A stretch of 64,000 nucleotides of DNA from Globisporangium splendens (Eukaryota; Oomycota; Peronosporomycetes; Pythiales; Pythiaceae): contig VFIW01000014.1 in assembly GCA_006386115.1 (NCBI GenBank), positions 1 to 64,000 on the forward strand. Reading direction: 5' to 3'. A program made the translations under genes and the position numbers. The notes beneath the pieces are model-generated. The model made no database searches. It saw only the letters and a list, made by a program, of their open reading frames with translations, and was not told where the DNA came from. Shown here piece by piece: positions 9,955-21,436 of this stretch. Numbering within the stretch: position 1 is the stretch's first letter; each line of letters opens with the position of its first letter.

Positions 9955-11437
9955 ATGTTCGACGATCTGCTCAAGCTCTTTCGCAACAGCCCACGCTGGG
10001 CGAACTCCCCGCTCGCGAGGCGCCTCGGCTTTAGTGCTGAGCTCACCTACGAGGAAGAAGAGCAAGGTAAGCGGTGCTGTATGCGTCTCTCTGGCCATTG
10101 TAACCGTTGCTGACGTCGTAGAGCTTGTTTTTTTTTAAAGAAGATCTCTCCAACTGGACCAAGCTCATCACATCGGGAAATCGCCCTCCAGTGCGCAGCG
10201 GCCACTCTGCTCTTGTTGGTAAGCCCCGATTCATGACGCGCGTTGCTGATGAGAGAAATCTTCTCATGTGTCGTTGTTTGTGTAGTCAATGACGTGATGT
10301 ACGTGTTCGGCGGATACAACGAAGGAAACTGTCACAATGACATTTATGCGTTTGACCTCATCCGCCATCACTGGACGCGCATTGAGACCTCGAATGGGAT
10401 CTCCCCTGGTAAGCTTTATATGTTGTTGTTTTTTTGCCTATGTACAGCGAGCGCGTTGCTGATACAGCTCGTGATGTGTTCTATGTGTAGATGGTCGAGC
10501 ATCCCATGCATGGTGCGCCTCGACAGATAAGACCAAGATCTATCTTTTCGGTGGCTCGGGACCTCGCTGGGGGCAGACTAACATGGGCAAGCTGCTGCAG
10601 TTCAACATTCTCGAGAAAAACTGGACAATAGTAGAGGCAGAGGGGTCGCAGCCTCCCCCTGGATACGGTCAGAGTCTCTGCGCTATCAACAACAAGCTCT
10701 ATCTTTTCGGAGGAACCTCCGGACATGTGTACGTGAACGATCTGTACGTGTTCGACGAGCAAACCAAGATCTGGAAAAAAGAAGAGACGAGCGGACGTCG
10801 ACCAAGCCCGCGCTACAAGCACCAAGTCGCAACGATTGACAACCGCATGTACGTTATTGGCGGCGGACTCTACGACCCACCGAAAGGACCCATCGACTCG
10901 TACTACTTGGACGTGGAGACACTCACTTGGTACGACGTAGAGTGCACGGGCGATGTGCCAAAGTCTCGCATTGCGCACACGATCTCCCAGATGAGTGGTT
11001 CGCCGAACAGGCTGGTGATGTTTGGTGGCCGCGATGACTCTGGAACGCGCAGAAACGAGCTCAGTGAGTTGAATGTCACTACCGGCGAATGGCGGATCTA
11101 CGAAGATGAAGAAGGTTGCCAACCTGATGCGCGTGATTTTCACACGGCCGTGATCCATGAAGACTTGATGTTCATCTTTGGCGGCTCCAACGGTGTCGAG
11201 AGAAGCAACGATGTGTACCGTTACACTATGGTCCATCAGCCGCCATCGCTGCTTATCCTGGCCATGCAATCGCTGCGACAAAACCTTGATTTGATCCCAC
11301 CGGAGTGTATTGATTCCTTGCCGTTTGAACTGCGCATCGGAGTGGAAAATATTAACCCACATGTGCGATCTCCATACAATACGACATGGTACGCTTTGGC
11401 TCAACAAAAGAGCTCTGCTGGCGCCCCAGTCGTGTAG
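9955..11437 (+). CDS. Kelch-repeat protein
   Basis: Four exons (9955-10066, 10141-10218, 10286-10408, 10491-11437) give 419 residues. At least five kelch blades are visible by their FGG motifs: MYVFGGY, IYLFGGS, LYLFGGT, MYVIGG, LVMFGGR and MFIFGGS, each followed by a W about 25 residues later. This makes a beta-propeller that usually acts as a protein-interaction surface. After the propeller is a helical tail of about 75 residues that I do not recognise. The second acceptor is a tandem AAGAAG (10138-10143), so a one-residue splice variant is possible. The gene ends 135 bp before the convergent DMC1 gene. Its partner or pathway cannot be told from sequence. Confidence 0.85.
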
Positions 11438-11572
11438 GAGTTGGACCGGTCTCATAGAGTTCATATTTAACTCATAAACTAACTTATTTAATGAAAGCAA
11501 ACTGAAGATTTATCCCGAAAATGCGAGTCGGCCTCTGCCAAGATGTGTTTCCCCCACGAATCGAAAGCTGGG

Positions 11573-13630
11573 CTAATCTTCTCCATCAGCGACTCCGCCC
11601 GCGCAAAGCTGGATTGTGCACTCTGCCTCAGGCATGCATGGGCTGTCGATCACTTTGCTGCAAAACCAGTTTCATCTTTGAGTTCGTTTTATTCCCAATA
11701 AGCAGGCACCCATTGATCAAAAGTGACTTGCCAAATCCGATTGTCTCCACGGCCTTTCTTCATCTAAAATGCAGCAAGATTAGTCTATACCGATGCACGT
11801 GAAAGCTGAAAGAAAGCAATTACCAGTATTCTTGTGTGAACGGCATGAGACATTACGTGGCCACCTACGGACATTCATAGCATGACACAGATGCATACGC
11901 TTCGAGATAGGTACTTTCAGTTGCACTCACCAACAGGTTTCAAGACAGGTCCAAACATTGCATTCGCTCCAGGATCAGCCATCACTTGGTTGACGACAAG
12001 AACAGCAATATTGAATTCCTGGTTGAAAACGAGGTCAGTGTTAATACGAGCATGAGAGATGTTGTCAGGACTTCAGACTCACTTCGGCGTGCTTGACTAA
12101 TCGAATCAAGTGCTGATTCAGCCGCTGCTGTCGATCACTCAGCTCACCTCTAGAAGGAAAAATCATTATCGACTACAAGCGTCACAGCGTAGGAGGTATA
12201 TCTTACCGTCCCGAAAAATCCGTCCGAAAGAGAGCAGTCACAGAGTCGATGATCAAAAGCTTAAACGGTCCTTGTTCGGGGTCCGCGAACAAAACACCCA
12301 GTTTCACAATGAGGTCCATTTGGGTGTCGTGGCTGTGCGCTCTGGATTCAATGTGAATGTCAAGGCATGCATTTCACGGGGGTTTTTTGGCATTATTAGT
12401 TGTCTAATTCTTACCTTGCAACAATAATGTTGTCGAGGACATCTGACGGATTCTGCAAGCATAGTCAACAGACGAGTACTTCTAGTTGGCAGCAAAGCGC
12501 AGGAAGGCACACGGTCTTACCAGATTGTATCGTTCTTTCGCGATTTCTGCCACGCGATTCTACAAGGAAATTTCAGTATTGCGCCTGGCAGCACAAAGTC
12601 AACGCATCATTCCTTACTGGTCGGAAAGTCCCCTCAGTGTCGACAAAGGCTACTTTTCCTGTAAGTGAAAGCTGTTAGTGTATGTCACCATACTTGAGTA
12701 TAAAAGTAATGCATACCTGCTCCACCTCCTTGTGATCGAGGCAGCTGGGCTGTGACGCATAGCTGAGGAAAACAGGTTCGATTTACTTGAATGTCCACTG
12801 AGAGAAGTGTTTGATTCCGTACCGTATGGCAGAGCTGGGTTTTGCCTGTTCTGAATTCTCCATGGATCTGGGAAATCCATGCAGTAACAGCAATCAGCTC
12901 ACACTGTCTGTGCCTTGCAAAAAGCTGAATGAAGCTCATACCTCTGTGACAGACATTGTCTCCAGACCACCTCCGAGGATTGAATCCAGTTCTGCGGAAA
13001 AAAGAGATAGCCATCTAGTATTGTTCTCGCACAAAGAGAAGGAGACCACGTGCTTACGCTTTGCTCCGGTGGTGATGAACGTTTTGCTTTTGGTCTTGAG
13101 GTAAAGGGCACTCGCAGACACAAAACCCATCTTCTCGGGTAGAAGCTGTGTTCGACATGGGTTTAGTTCAATATTCTCATACAACATAGATCCGAATTGA
13201 TGGTATTGCCTTTCTTCCTGCTTGAAGTAGCTGCACAAACCAATTCGTCAAATGTCTGGTGGCAGATCAAAAAGAAAACACGATATCCCAACTTACTTTG
13301 TCTACTTTGGCTTCGCTGATGCCCTTCACAGATAGTAATTTCTTCTGAGACACCTGAAACAGTTGACCGATAGTCGCAAATCCGTCTTCTTTCAGCTTGG
13401 CGATATCCGTAGCATTAATGCCCGCGTCTTGAAGCATGTCGATAGGCTCATACGATCTTAGTTCTTCTTCTTCTTCGTCGTCGCTGTTCTCAATGATCGC
13501 AGGTTCGGCGTGTTGGCTCGCTCCAATCGCCTGTGCTCGTTCTCTGCTCGCATCTCCGTCAGGCAGGCATCAACCTACCTAGCAGTGCGTCGTCGAGTAG
13601 GAGATCGTCTTACCTTTTGGTCAACGCCAT
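11573..13630 (-). CDS. DMC1: DMC1-type meiotic RecA/RAD51 recombinase
   Basis: Sixteen small exons (17-247 nt) on the minus strand join in frame to 359 residues. From the 5' end they are: 13630-13614, 13543-13297, 13230-13210, 13145-13058, 12991-12942, 12867-12823, 12762-12717, 12658-12618, 12559-12521, 12452-12415, 12341-12207, 12149-12083, 12018-11931, 11864-11824, 11763-11732, 11657-11573. The N-terminal helix-hairpin-helix shows KGISEAKVDK. Walker A is GEFRTGKT (about 144-151) and Walker B is LLIID (about 238-242). NQVMADPGA and GGHVMSHA favour DMC1 over RAD51, though RICKVIDSPC is RAD51-like. The role is homologous strand exchange in meiosis. Two introns appear to be GC..AG (11731-11658 and 13209-13146). 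The borders of the 21-nt third exon are the weakest part of the model. Confidence 0.85.
11658..11731 (-). other. GC..AG intron in DMC1 (last intron)
   Basis: 74 nt, donor GCAAGT, acceptor GGTTTTGCAG. Joining gives RICKVIDSPC across the junction, as in RAD51-family proteins. No GT donor gives this reading. Confidence 0.8.
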
Positions 13631-13989
13631 GGTTCTCTTCCGGTGCTGTTTCTTGAGGCGGCGAATGCGGAAATGACGGAGTCGGCTCGCTGGATGAAGC
13701 CCGCACTGACGTTGCAGAGTGCAGGTCACATGAGTTGAAGTGTATACTTATGTATAATATCCTTGTGTCGGAACCCGTTGCGTATACCCCACACACAAAA
13801 GATCGTCGGCTCAAAAAACGTATTCTCTATTTACGGTACGCTGCCGTGTTCCCATGTTGTGCTCCGTTCTCTGCCTTTCGTCCGACATGCACCCTCTCGC
13901 TTCTCGATGACACGCAGCGACACTCAGCGGCTTTTGAATCGCTACTGAAATCAAACAGCATCATCTTTCCTTTGCTCCAGAGTCGATCT

Positions 13990-15932
13990 CTAATAATAAC
14001 GACCCCCTCGCTGCATGTGGATATCCACGATTCGCCACCGCAAAGCTTCTTGCTCCTCATCGTAGTCACGTTGGAAAGCAAAAATGTAGTAGTACGCAAG
14101 CACTTCATCTTCCGCACCATCCACGACTTCGCCCTCACGGTTGCGGATGCAGTTGATTTGTTGCGCTTGGAAACGGAGCAGGATGATCGGCGCTTGCTTA
14201 TCCTCAGCCTGACAAGAGCACACACACAACACGGTAAATATGACAATCTCTCCAACTCATAAATCAAACAAATAAGCCATGCGTCGCATATACCGTCGCT
14301 TCAATCACATCAACATTGTCAATGCTCAGCACATTTGGATCCATCACCAAACCTATCACACAACACTTTAGTCAAGTCTTGCCAGGCAAATACAAAAGAG
14401 CGAAGTAGACAAAATACAGCACCTTCGGTTTTGCGCTCACGAATGGCAATATTGATTCGGGAGTACGCAGCCTCGCCAAACCACTTCTTCAGATCTCGAC
14501 TGTTTCCACGCAAGAAAGCTTCAAGCACTCCAGGCAAGACAATCTCCTCAATGTTCTACATGAACGAGAAAGATTGCATTATCGTAAGCCAGAAGTTTGT
14601 AACAGTCGCATCACCAGCAAGTTCCGCTCTCACTGCACCTCTTTCCATTCTTCCAAAATGAAGTCCGGTTCAGCGCGACGAATTTCCCTGCAAGGATGAT
14701 TAAGAAAGTCTATTGTGAGTGATCCAGTGGCTTCTGTGCACAAGCATTGCGAGAGCTTACTTGATTGCAACGGCCATTGGGGTTTCACCGAAAAGACCGT
14801 CGTAGATGGACGACATCCTGTACACCCAACTGCAGAGTACAAAATGAAACTTCGATCAGTACATGAACAAGAAGCACGGCACCCAACAGCGCGAATACTC
14901 ACGGATTCTGGCTCGTCTCCCAGAACTCAAGAACGTCTTCGCGCGCGTCGCCAATCTTATCCTTCGCTAGCTTTGCTTTTTCCCCAACCTTTCTCCCAGC
15001 TTCAGTCCGGGCAGCTTGCTTCGCAGCATCGAGGATTCCTTGAATAATAGGAGCTTCCCTGAAACGAGCGCTCACTCTTTGCCAAGCCGTTTCATCTTCC
15101 TTCACAGCGACTAGAGCACTCGAGCCAGTGTATTCAGGTGCTTCGTCGGTTGATTCTGTTGACGCTGGTTTTGAGTGCGTTGGGGTCTTCACTGATGACA
15201 AAGCATCATCAATAGAGCGCTTCTCCTTCGTGCCAAACAGCTCCCGAGCAGCATCTTTCCATTCGTCGCGCCATTTTGGCAACGCGTTGGGCTTAATAAT
15301 CTTGTTGCGCTGTGTAGTGAACCCAGCGAAGATGTTTTTGGCAAATGTGCGCGCTCCGTCAAATGGAGAGTCGGTAGCTTCCGTGGCCTAATCGAGTTCC
15401 ACCATACATATATACATATAATGATTTCGAGTTCCTGTTGGTAAAGAGGAACTATAAAACAGTTGCGTTGACGTACCTCGGCTTTTCCGCTAGAGCTTTC
15501 GTCACTTGCGGAAGCAGATCCGCTCTCGCTTGTGGTGTCACTTTGGTTGTCTTTCTTGTCGTTGCTCTTTTCAGCACCAGAAGCCGCCTTGGCGTTCTCT
15601 TCCAGTGTTTCCTTGAGCTTCTGAGAAGCGTTGGTCGCTTGCTCCTGAAAACTCTTCGCAGCCTCTTCCGTCTTACTCGACATCTCCTGGTACTTTTCCT
15701 TCGCCGCCTTTTCTACCTCCTTGAGCTGCTCCTTGGTCTTCTGGAACTCGTCCAGGGACTTTTTGAGCTCTTCGTTCTTCTCGAGTTCATTCTTGAACTG
15801 GTTCTTCAGGTCCGAGAAGAAGCCCATGGCGCGGCGCTGCGTTTGAACGTGCGCTTGAAGGTGCGCGGATGAGCGGCGCGCCCTCGCGAGCTTTCCATTG
15901 CGCAGCGCGACGCGAGCAGTGTGGCGCAGCAT
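13990..15932 (-). CDS. TIM44: Mitochondrial import motor subunit TIM44
   Basis: Seven exons (15932-15477, 15387-14903, 14829-14761, 14687-14639, 14555-14423, 14352-14294, 14208-13990) give 489 residues. I chose the ATG at 15932, which opens an Arg-rich, acid-free presequence (MLRHTARVALRNGKLARARR). An upstream in-frame ATG at 15992 also exists. Residues about 45-110 are Lys/Glu-rich coiled coil. The C-terminal half is the Tim44 domain, with VLEAFLRGNSRDLKKWFGEA and an ending in RWRIVDIHMQRGGRYY. TIM44 recruits mtHsp70 to the TIM23 channel on the matrix side. The gene diverges from HAS1 across about 435 bp. The exon 4 donor (GTGCAG at 14638) was chosen over a nearby GTGAGA because only it keeps the frame. 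Confidence 0.88.
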
Positions 15933-16367
15933 GATCACACAAGTCTTCCCGAAATGCTTTTGTCGAGAGCCAAGCAAAAGCGAACAGGACATCGCAGAAT
16001 TTGCATCTCACTATGTGGTCCACGCTATAATTGACCAACCCTCATTTGCTAATTCTAAAACACGGTGCACTTTTTGACACAATAATATCAAAACATGAAG
16101 GTCACAGAAGTCACCCAACAGGTCAATATTTGCTGATTTAAGCCAATCATTATGCTCCAAATACGATCGATGCATTCCCCACCAGCCAAACATCCCAATA
16201 AAATATCCTTACAGGCTCCCTACAAAAACAAGCACTGCGGTTTGTGGTTTGATGCTGAATATCACACAGTAGATTCGCTTTGCAATTACTGGCTGTGAAA
16301 CGTCACTTTCGGTTGGACACGGCTAGCAGCCAACACAGGCTCATCGACAGCACCTCAATTGGTGAAA
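15933..16367. promoter_or_regulatory. Divergent intergenic region between TIM44 and HAS1
   Basis: 435 bp separates two divergently transcribed housekeeping genes and must hold both promoters. It is AT-rich in the middle (about 16020-16260). I see no motif that I can name with confidence. Confidence 0.4.
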
Positions 16368-18188
16368 ATGGCAGGCAAGGCACGTAAGAAAAGTAAGACG
16401 GGTGCGGCGGCGGCAGTGGCCCCTACGACCCCGGTAAAGGCGAACAGCGATGGCACAGAGACGGCTGCCAAGTCGAGCAAGAAGGTCGTCGAACAGGCTC
16501 CAGAGCCCGAGTCATCAGATGACGAAGAGCTAGAGTTTGAAGATGACGACGAGCAGGACGAGGGAGAGAAGCCATCGAGTGCGAAGGAGCGTGAACAGGA
16601 AGAGGAGGAAGAGGAAGAAACAGAGCAGGCACTTGCGGAAGTAGCCAACCACGCTGCGCAAGAAGGAGGCGTCGACGAGCGATACTTCTCCAACGAAGAG
16701 TTCGCCTCATTGCCTCTCTCCGAGCCAACGAGGAAGGCACTGGACGAGATGGGCTTCAAGAAAATGACCAAAATCCAGTCGAAATCAATCCGGCCATTGC
16801 TTGCGGGCCAGGATCTTCTCGGTGCTGCAAAGACTGGTTCAGGAAAAACGCTGTCGTTCTTGATTCCAGCCATCGAACTTCTCCACAAGGTGAAGTTCAC
16901 ATCTCGTAAGGGTACTGGATGCATTGTCATCTCGCCAACTCGTGAACTGGCGTTGCAGATTTACGGTGTCGTTCGCGAAATCTGCAAGTACCACTCGCAG
17001 ACCCATGGCATTGTCATGGGTGGTGCGAATAGACGTGCGGAGGCGGAGCGTCTCGTGAAGGGCGTGAACATTTTGATTTCGACTCCAGGTCGCCTCTTGG
17101 ATCACTTGCAGAACACGAAGGCGTTTATTTACCACAACCTGCAGATTCTCGTCATTGATGAAGCCGACCGTATCCTTTCTATCGGCTTCGAAGACGAAAT
17201 GCGTCAGATTATCAAGTGCATTCCGAAGGAGCGCCAAACGATGCTGTTTAGTGCCACGCAGACGAAGAAGGTTGAAGATCTGGCACGCTTGTCAATTAAG
17301 GAAAAGCCCGTGTACGTTGGTGTCGAAGAAGAAGACGCGAAAGCCACAGTGGCCACGTTGGAACAAGGTTATGTGGTTACTCCAAGCGACAAGCGTTTCT
17401 TGCTGCTTTTTACGTTCTTGAAGAAGAACTTGAAGAAGAAAGTCATGGTCTTCTTTTCGTCCTGCGCTGCGGTCAAGTTTTACGGAGAGCTTCTCAACTA
17501 CATCGACATTCCAGTGATGGACATCCACGGTAAACAGAAGCAAAACAAGCGTACGACGACTTTTTTCCAGTTCTGTAACGCGAAAACCGGGATCATGCTG
17601 TGTACCGATGTTGCCGCTCGTGGTCTCGATATTCCTGCTGTCGACTGGATTATCCAGTTCGACCCACCAGATGACCCAAAGGAATACATCCATCGTGTTG
17701 GTCGTACTGCTCGTGGTGCCAAGGGTAAAGGTAAGGCTCTTTTGATGCTTTTGCCCGAGGAATTGGGTTTCTTGAAGTACTTGAAGGCCGCCAAGGTCGC
17801 GTTGAACGAGTACGAGTTCCCATTGAACAAGATCGCAAACGTCGAATCCCAACTGATGAAGCTCGTGGAAAAGACGTACTATTTGCACAAGTCCGCCAAG
17901 GACGCGTACCGTGGCTACTTGCTTGCCTACGCTTCTCACGCTCTCAAGAATATTTTCGATGTGGGCAGTTTAGACTTGCAGGCCGTCGCAAAATCGTTTG
18001 GTCTTGTCGTTCCGCCGAAGGTCACGCTGCCAGTCAAGACGAGTGGAAAGACGGGCAAACGAAAAGCTGGGGGCTTTGACGACGAAGGTAACTCGAGAAA
18101 GCGGTTCCAACGATCGGGTCACGCCTTCAGCTCCGACAACCCTTACGGGAAGCGCGCGGCAAACGACAAGCGTCAGTTTGCCCATTAA
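16368..18188 (+). CDS. HAS1: DEAD-box RNA helicase HAS1/DDX18
   Basis: 606 residues in one exon. The acidic, Lys-rich N-terminus (about 110 residues) precedes a complete helicase core: Q-motif region, AKTGSGKT (about 154-161), [20 protein letters not shown] (about 264), SATQ, then [11 protein letters not shown] and HRVGRTARG. The insertion pattern and C-terminal extension ([19 protein letters not shown]) are typical of Has1/DDX18. These helicases act in 60S and 40S subunit assembly in the nucleolus, including release of snoRNAs from pre-rRNA. The tail has a basic segment ([18 protein letters not shown]) that suits nucleolar localisation. In-frame TTG and GTG codons precede the chosen ATG. Confidence 0.93.
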   Translation: MAGKARKKSKTGAAAAVAPTTPVKANSDGTETAAKSSKKVVEQAPEPESSDDEELEFEDDDEQDEGEKPSSAKEREQEEEEEEETEQALAEVANHAAQEGGVDERYFSNEEFASLPLSEPTRKALDEMGFKKMTKIQSKSIRPLLAGQDLLGAAKTGSGKTLSFLIPAIELLHKVKFTSRKGTGCIVISPTRELALQIYGVVREICKYHSQTHGIVMGGANRRAEAERLVKGVNILISTPGRLLDHLQNTKAFIYHNLQILVIDEADRILSIGFEDEMRQIIKCIPKERQTMLFSATQTKKVEDLARLSIKEKPVYVGVEEEDAKATVATLEQGYVVTPSDKRFLLLFTFLKKNLKKKVMVFFSSCAAVKFYGELLNYIDIPVMDIHGKQKQNKRTTTFFQFCNAKTGIMLCTDVAARGLDIPAVDWIIQFDPPDDPKEYIHRVGRTARGAKGKGKALLMLLPEELGFLKYLKAAKVALNEYEFPLNKIANVESQLMKLVEKTYYLHKSAKDAYRGYLLAYASHALKNIFDVGSLDLQAVAKSFGLVVPPKVTLPVKTSGKTGKRKAGGFDDEGNSRKRFQRSGHAFSSDNPYGKRAANDKRQFAH

Positions 18189-18411
18189 ATCCAGCAGAAT
18201 CTCCCACTTATGTAACTAAATTTCCAATATAGAAGAGAAAAAAGAACACACTTGTGTACATTTTACTTTGTGATGCAGCATCACCAGCGGGCAACATGCA
18301 CTTATATGACGGAGCGCGATAACAATCTTTTACACATGCCTCCAGAGCTGAAATGTCCCTTCTCACCAGATACGCAAATGCATAGCGTGCGCACGCGGAT
18401 CTGCTAATAAG
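18189..18411. other. Intergenic, no feature seen
   Basis: 3' flank of HAS1 up to the left end of the inverted duplication. No open frame or motif of note. Confidence 0.5.
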
Positions 18412-19729
18412 GTAGTGAGTGTTGCATGCGCGGCATTTCCGCGTGGACGCTTTACATCAATGCAGTTTTTTATACGTGCATGCGAGTGTGTGTTCACGAC
18501 GGCGAGTGTACTATTCAGCTTAGCTCGTAACAAATCCTTGCCAATGCAATGTACACTGTATACTGTTCGAGCGGATGCAAACATGAATTTGACGAGAGTC
18601 ACATTGAAGTTGAAGTTGCACGCTTGGAGATTGTGTGTCTTCAGTGTTCCTTCTTAGTGACGGCGACGCCAGCGATTTCGTGGCTGCCCATTCATAAAGC
18701 CGCCTCCGTTGCGTCCAAACTGCGCGCCACCGCCGTTTCCGAAGTTGCCAGCGCCAAACTGACCTTGTCCTATGAACCCATTGCCGCCAGCTTGACCCGT
18801 GGCGGCAAAGCCAGTACCAGCACCACCCGGAGCAGCACCGAATTGGCTGTTGCCGCTTGGAGTACCCCCGAATTGGCTGATGCCACCACCAAACTGCTTG
18901 TTGGCTGCACCGAAACCGCCGGCGCCTCCCAAGCTAGCACCACCAACTTGGCTGTTCAAGTCGACAGCGAAGCCACTCGTACCTGATGGGGAATCGAATG
19001 TCCCTGTTTGGCCTCCTACAGCGCTACCTCGTGCAGTTCCTGCTCCTCCGGTGGCACTACTAGCATCAGAGCCGGTCGGAGGCGGGATCTCTTGTGGGGG
19101 CTCGGTCACTAGAGTCGAGAGGGAAGTAGGAGCTGGTGTCGGCTGGCGTGGCGCCGATGGAGCTGGAGTCGCTTGGGATCTTTCGCCAGGGAGTGTTGGT
19201 GCAGGGGTTGCTTCTCCAAGAGCCCCCGGTGCTCCAGCAGCTCCTGCGGCATTTGTTGGGCTTGATGTCACGGCATTACTGGAGGCGACAACGGTTGAGG
19301 GCTGGCTGATTGGGATCAGGATGTACTGTGGCACTTCAACAGGCACGGGGATTGCGATCTTCTTCACGAGGACTTTGTTTTTCTTGTGGCCTTCTTGCTC
19401 TCCTTCCTGGTTGGTGTTAGCAGAAGCTGACGCCGGCGCCGGGGCTGCATCCGCTGCGCCTCGGAGCATGCGAGGCTTCATGGTCACCGTGGTAGCCTTA
19501 TTGGCATTCGCAAGCTCTTTGCTGTCCGAGAGCAACGCCATCTGCGCGAGCGCAAGCGCACCGACAAGAACAGAGAGGGTTTTCATAGTTGCGATGACGC
19601 TGAGGTTGAGAGGTGACGTGGTGGCGGAGCGGAGCTGGAGAAGCAGGCAGGTGGAGGTAGATGCTGGAATGAGGTTGGGAGAGTGAGAGGAGTTCGTGTT
19701 TGCGTACTGAAGGGGAGCGGTGGTGGTGC
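18412..19729. repeat. Left arm of a 1318-bp inverted duplication
   Basis: This arm is the reverse complement of 20060-21377 with no gaps: positions pair so that left + right = 39789. By eye only about four mismatches are found, all in the 5' leader and just before the start codon of the enclosed gene. The coding region and 3' flank look identical. A 330-bp unique spacer (19730-20059) separates the arms. Confidence 0.9.
18654..19586 (-). CDS. Secreted RxLR-like, Gly/Gln/Phe-rich protein, copy 1
   Basis: 310 residues, identical to copy 2. The ATG at 19586 opens a signal peptide (MKTLSVLVGALALAQMALLS). An RMLR motif follows at residues 39-42, the position where oomycete RxLR effectors carry theirs. 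No clear EER follows, only a Glu/Gln/Gly stretch (NQEGEQEGHKKN). The middle is Pro/Ala/Thr-rich. The last 100 residues repeat short QFG and GGFG units and end in a basic RNRWRRRH. Longer N-terminal extensions of the frame start at non-signal sequence and were rejected. It may be a secreted effector or a glycine-rich wall protein, and the RxLR match could be chance. It lies head-to-head with its twin. Confidence 0.8.
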   Translation of the reverse strand: MKTLSVLVGALALAQMALLSDSKELANANKATTVTMKPRMLRGAADAAPAPASASANTNQEGEQEGHKKNKVLVKKIAIPVPVEVPQYILIPISQPSTVVASSNAVTSSPTNAAGAAGAPGALGEATPAPTLPGERSQATPAPSAPRQPTPAPTSLSTLVTEPPQEIPPPTGSDASSATGGAGTARGSAVGGQTGTFDSPSGTSGFAVDLNSQVGGASLGGAGGFGAANKQFGGGISQFGGTPSGNSQFGAAPGGAGTGFAATGQAGGNGFIGQGQFGAGNFGNGGGAQFGRNGGGFMNGQPRNRWRRRH

Positions 19730-20059
19730 GTCGTAGCTTGCTAGTACTACTAGTAGTGCATTTTATCGTATTAGTATGAGATGAGGACTTTGAATTCGTA
19801 AACACTCTATTTCCTCAACTTTTAGTCATTCATATATGGCTTTCACTTGGCTCTGTGATGGGTACCTTCTCCATCAATCGATGGGTTCATTTTGACCCGC
19901 TTGACGACCATCAATTCAACTTCTTCGTCAAAACCATCATCATGGGTAGTCAGGTCCTCGGCAAAAGCCTAAATGTGAAGTCAACATTTTCAGAGCTAAT
20001 ATATTCGAGAAATAGTAATATTTCTCCCGTGGTCAGCTATTCAGACACCTTTCCGCCAT
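19730..20059. other. Spacer between the inverted arms
   Basis: 330 bp of unique sequence holding the shared upstream region of the two divergent copies. An open frame reads from 19855 into copy 2 but lacks a signal peptide, so I do not count it as coding. Confidence 0.5.
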
Positions 20060-21377
20060 GCACCACTACCGCTCCCCTTCAGTACGCAAACACGAACTCC
20101 TCTCACTCTCCCAACCTCATTCCAGCATCTACCTCCACCTGCCTGCTTCTCCAGCTCCGCTCCGCCACCACGTCACCTCTCAACCTCACCGCCATCGCAA
20201 CCATGAAAACCCTCTCTGTTCTTGTCGGTGCGCTTGCGCTCGCGCAGATGGCGTTGCTCTCGGACAGCAAAGAGCTTGCGAATGCCAATAAGGCTACCAC
20301 GGTGACCATGAAGCCTCGCATGCTCCGAGGCGCAGCGGATGCAGCCCCGGCGCCGGCGTCAGCTTCTGCTAACACCAACCAGGAAGGAGAGCAAGAAGGC
20401 CACAAGAAAAACAAAGTCCTCGTGAAGAAGATCGCAATCCCCGTGCCTGTTGAAGTGCCACAGTACATCCTGATCCCAATCAGCCAGCCCTCAACCGTTG
20501 TCGCCTCCAGTAATGCCGTGACATCAAGCCCAACAAATGCCGCAGGAGCTGCTGGAGCACCGGGGGCTCTTGGAGAAGCAACCCCTGCACCAACACTCCC
20601 TGGCGAAAGATCCCAAGCGACTCCAGCTCCATCGGCGCCACGCCAGCCGACACCAGCTCCTACTTCCCTCTCGACTCTAGTGACCGAGCCCCCACAAGAG
20701 ATCCCGCCTCCGACCGGCTCTGATGCTAGTAGTGCCACCGGAGGAGCAGGAACTGCACGAGGTAGCGCTGTAGGAGGCCAAACAGGGACATTCGATTCCC
20801 CATCAGGTACGAGTGGCTTCGCTGTCGACTTGAACAGCCAAGTTGGTGGTGCTAGCTTGGGAGGCGCCGGCGGTTTCGGTGCAGCCAACAAGCAGTTTGG
20901 TGGTGGCATCAGCCAATTCGGGGGTACTCCAAGCGGCAACAGCCAATTCGGTGCTGCTCCGGGTGGTGCTGGTACTGGCTTTGCCGCCACGGGTCAAGCT
21001 GGCGGCAATGGGTTCATAGGACAAGGTCAGTTTGGCGCTGGCAACTTCGGAAACGGCGGTGGCGCGCAGTTTGGACGCAACGGAGGCGGCTTTATGAATG
21101 GGCAGCCACGAAATCGCTGGCGTCGCCGTCACTAAGAAGGAACACTGAAGACACACAATCTCCAAGCGTGCAACTTCAACTTCAATGTGACTCTCGTCAA
21201 ATTCATGTTTGCATCCGCTCGAACAGTATACAGTGTACATTGCATTGGCAAGGATTTGTTACGAGCTAAGCTGAATAGTACACTCGCCGTCGTGAACACA
21301 CACTCGCATGCACGTATAAAAAACTGCATTGATGTAAAGCGTCCACGCGGAAATGCCGCGCATGCAACACTCACTAC
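20060..21377. repeat. Right arm of the 1318-bp inverted duplication
   Basis: Mirror of 18412-19729. The outer boundary is sharp: after CTCACTAC at 21377 the two flanks have no similarity. The inner boundary lies at about 20060, where matching stops within a few bases. Confidence 0.9.
20203..21135 (+). CDS. Secreted RxLR-like, Gly/Gln/Phe-rich protein, copy 2
   Basis: 310 residues with the same protein sequence as copy 1, including the signal peptide, RMLR at 39-42, the Pro/Ala/Thr-rich middle and the glycine-rich end. The only differences found are in the leader just upstream of the ATG (ACC ATG here, ACT ATG in copy 1, plus three others). The two genes are transcribed away from each other, with start codons about 615 bp apart. 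Complete identity of the coding part suggests a very recent duplication or ongoing gene conversion. Confidence 0.8.
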   Translation: MKTLSVLVGALALAQMALLSDSKELANANKATTVTMKPRMLRGAADAAPAPASASANTNQEGEQEGHKKNKVLVKKIAIPVPVEVPQYILIPISQPSTVVASSNAVTSSPTNAAGAAGAPGALGEATPAPTLPGERSQATPAPSAPRQPTPAPTSLSTLVTEPPQEIPPPTGSDASSATGGAGTARGSAVGGQTGTFDSPSGTSGFAVDLNSQVGGASLGGAGGFGAANKQFGGGISQFGGTPSGNSQFGAAPGGAGTGFAATGQAGGNGFIGQGQFGAGNFGNGGGAQFGRNGGGFMNGQPRNRWRRRH

Positions 21378-21436
21378 AAGGTGAAATACCCATCTGCTCT
21401 CACAAAGAGCCAGGCATATAGTTTCGAGCGCAGTAT

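Noticed and set aside
10481..11500. 339-codon minus-strand frame opposite the kelch gene
   Set aside because: The plus strand gives a clear kelch propeller, and the antisense frame has no recognisable features.
18799..20990. Long antisense frames (295 residues, Pro/Ala-rich) through both copies of the inverted duplication
   Set aside because: They have no signal peptide or domain and mirror the GC-rich repetitive coding strand, so they are shadows of the sense genes.
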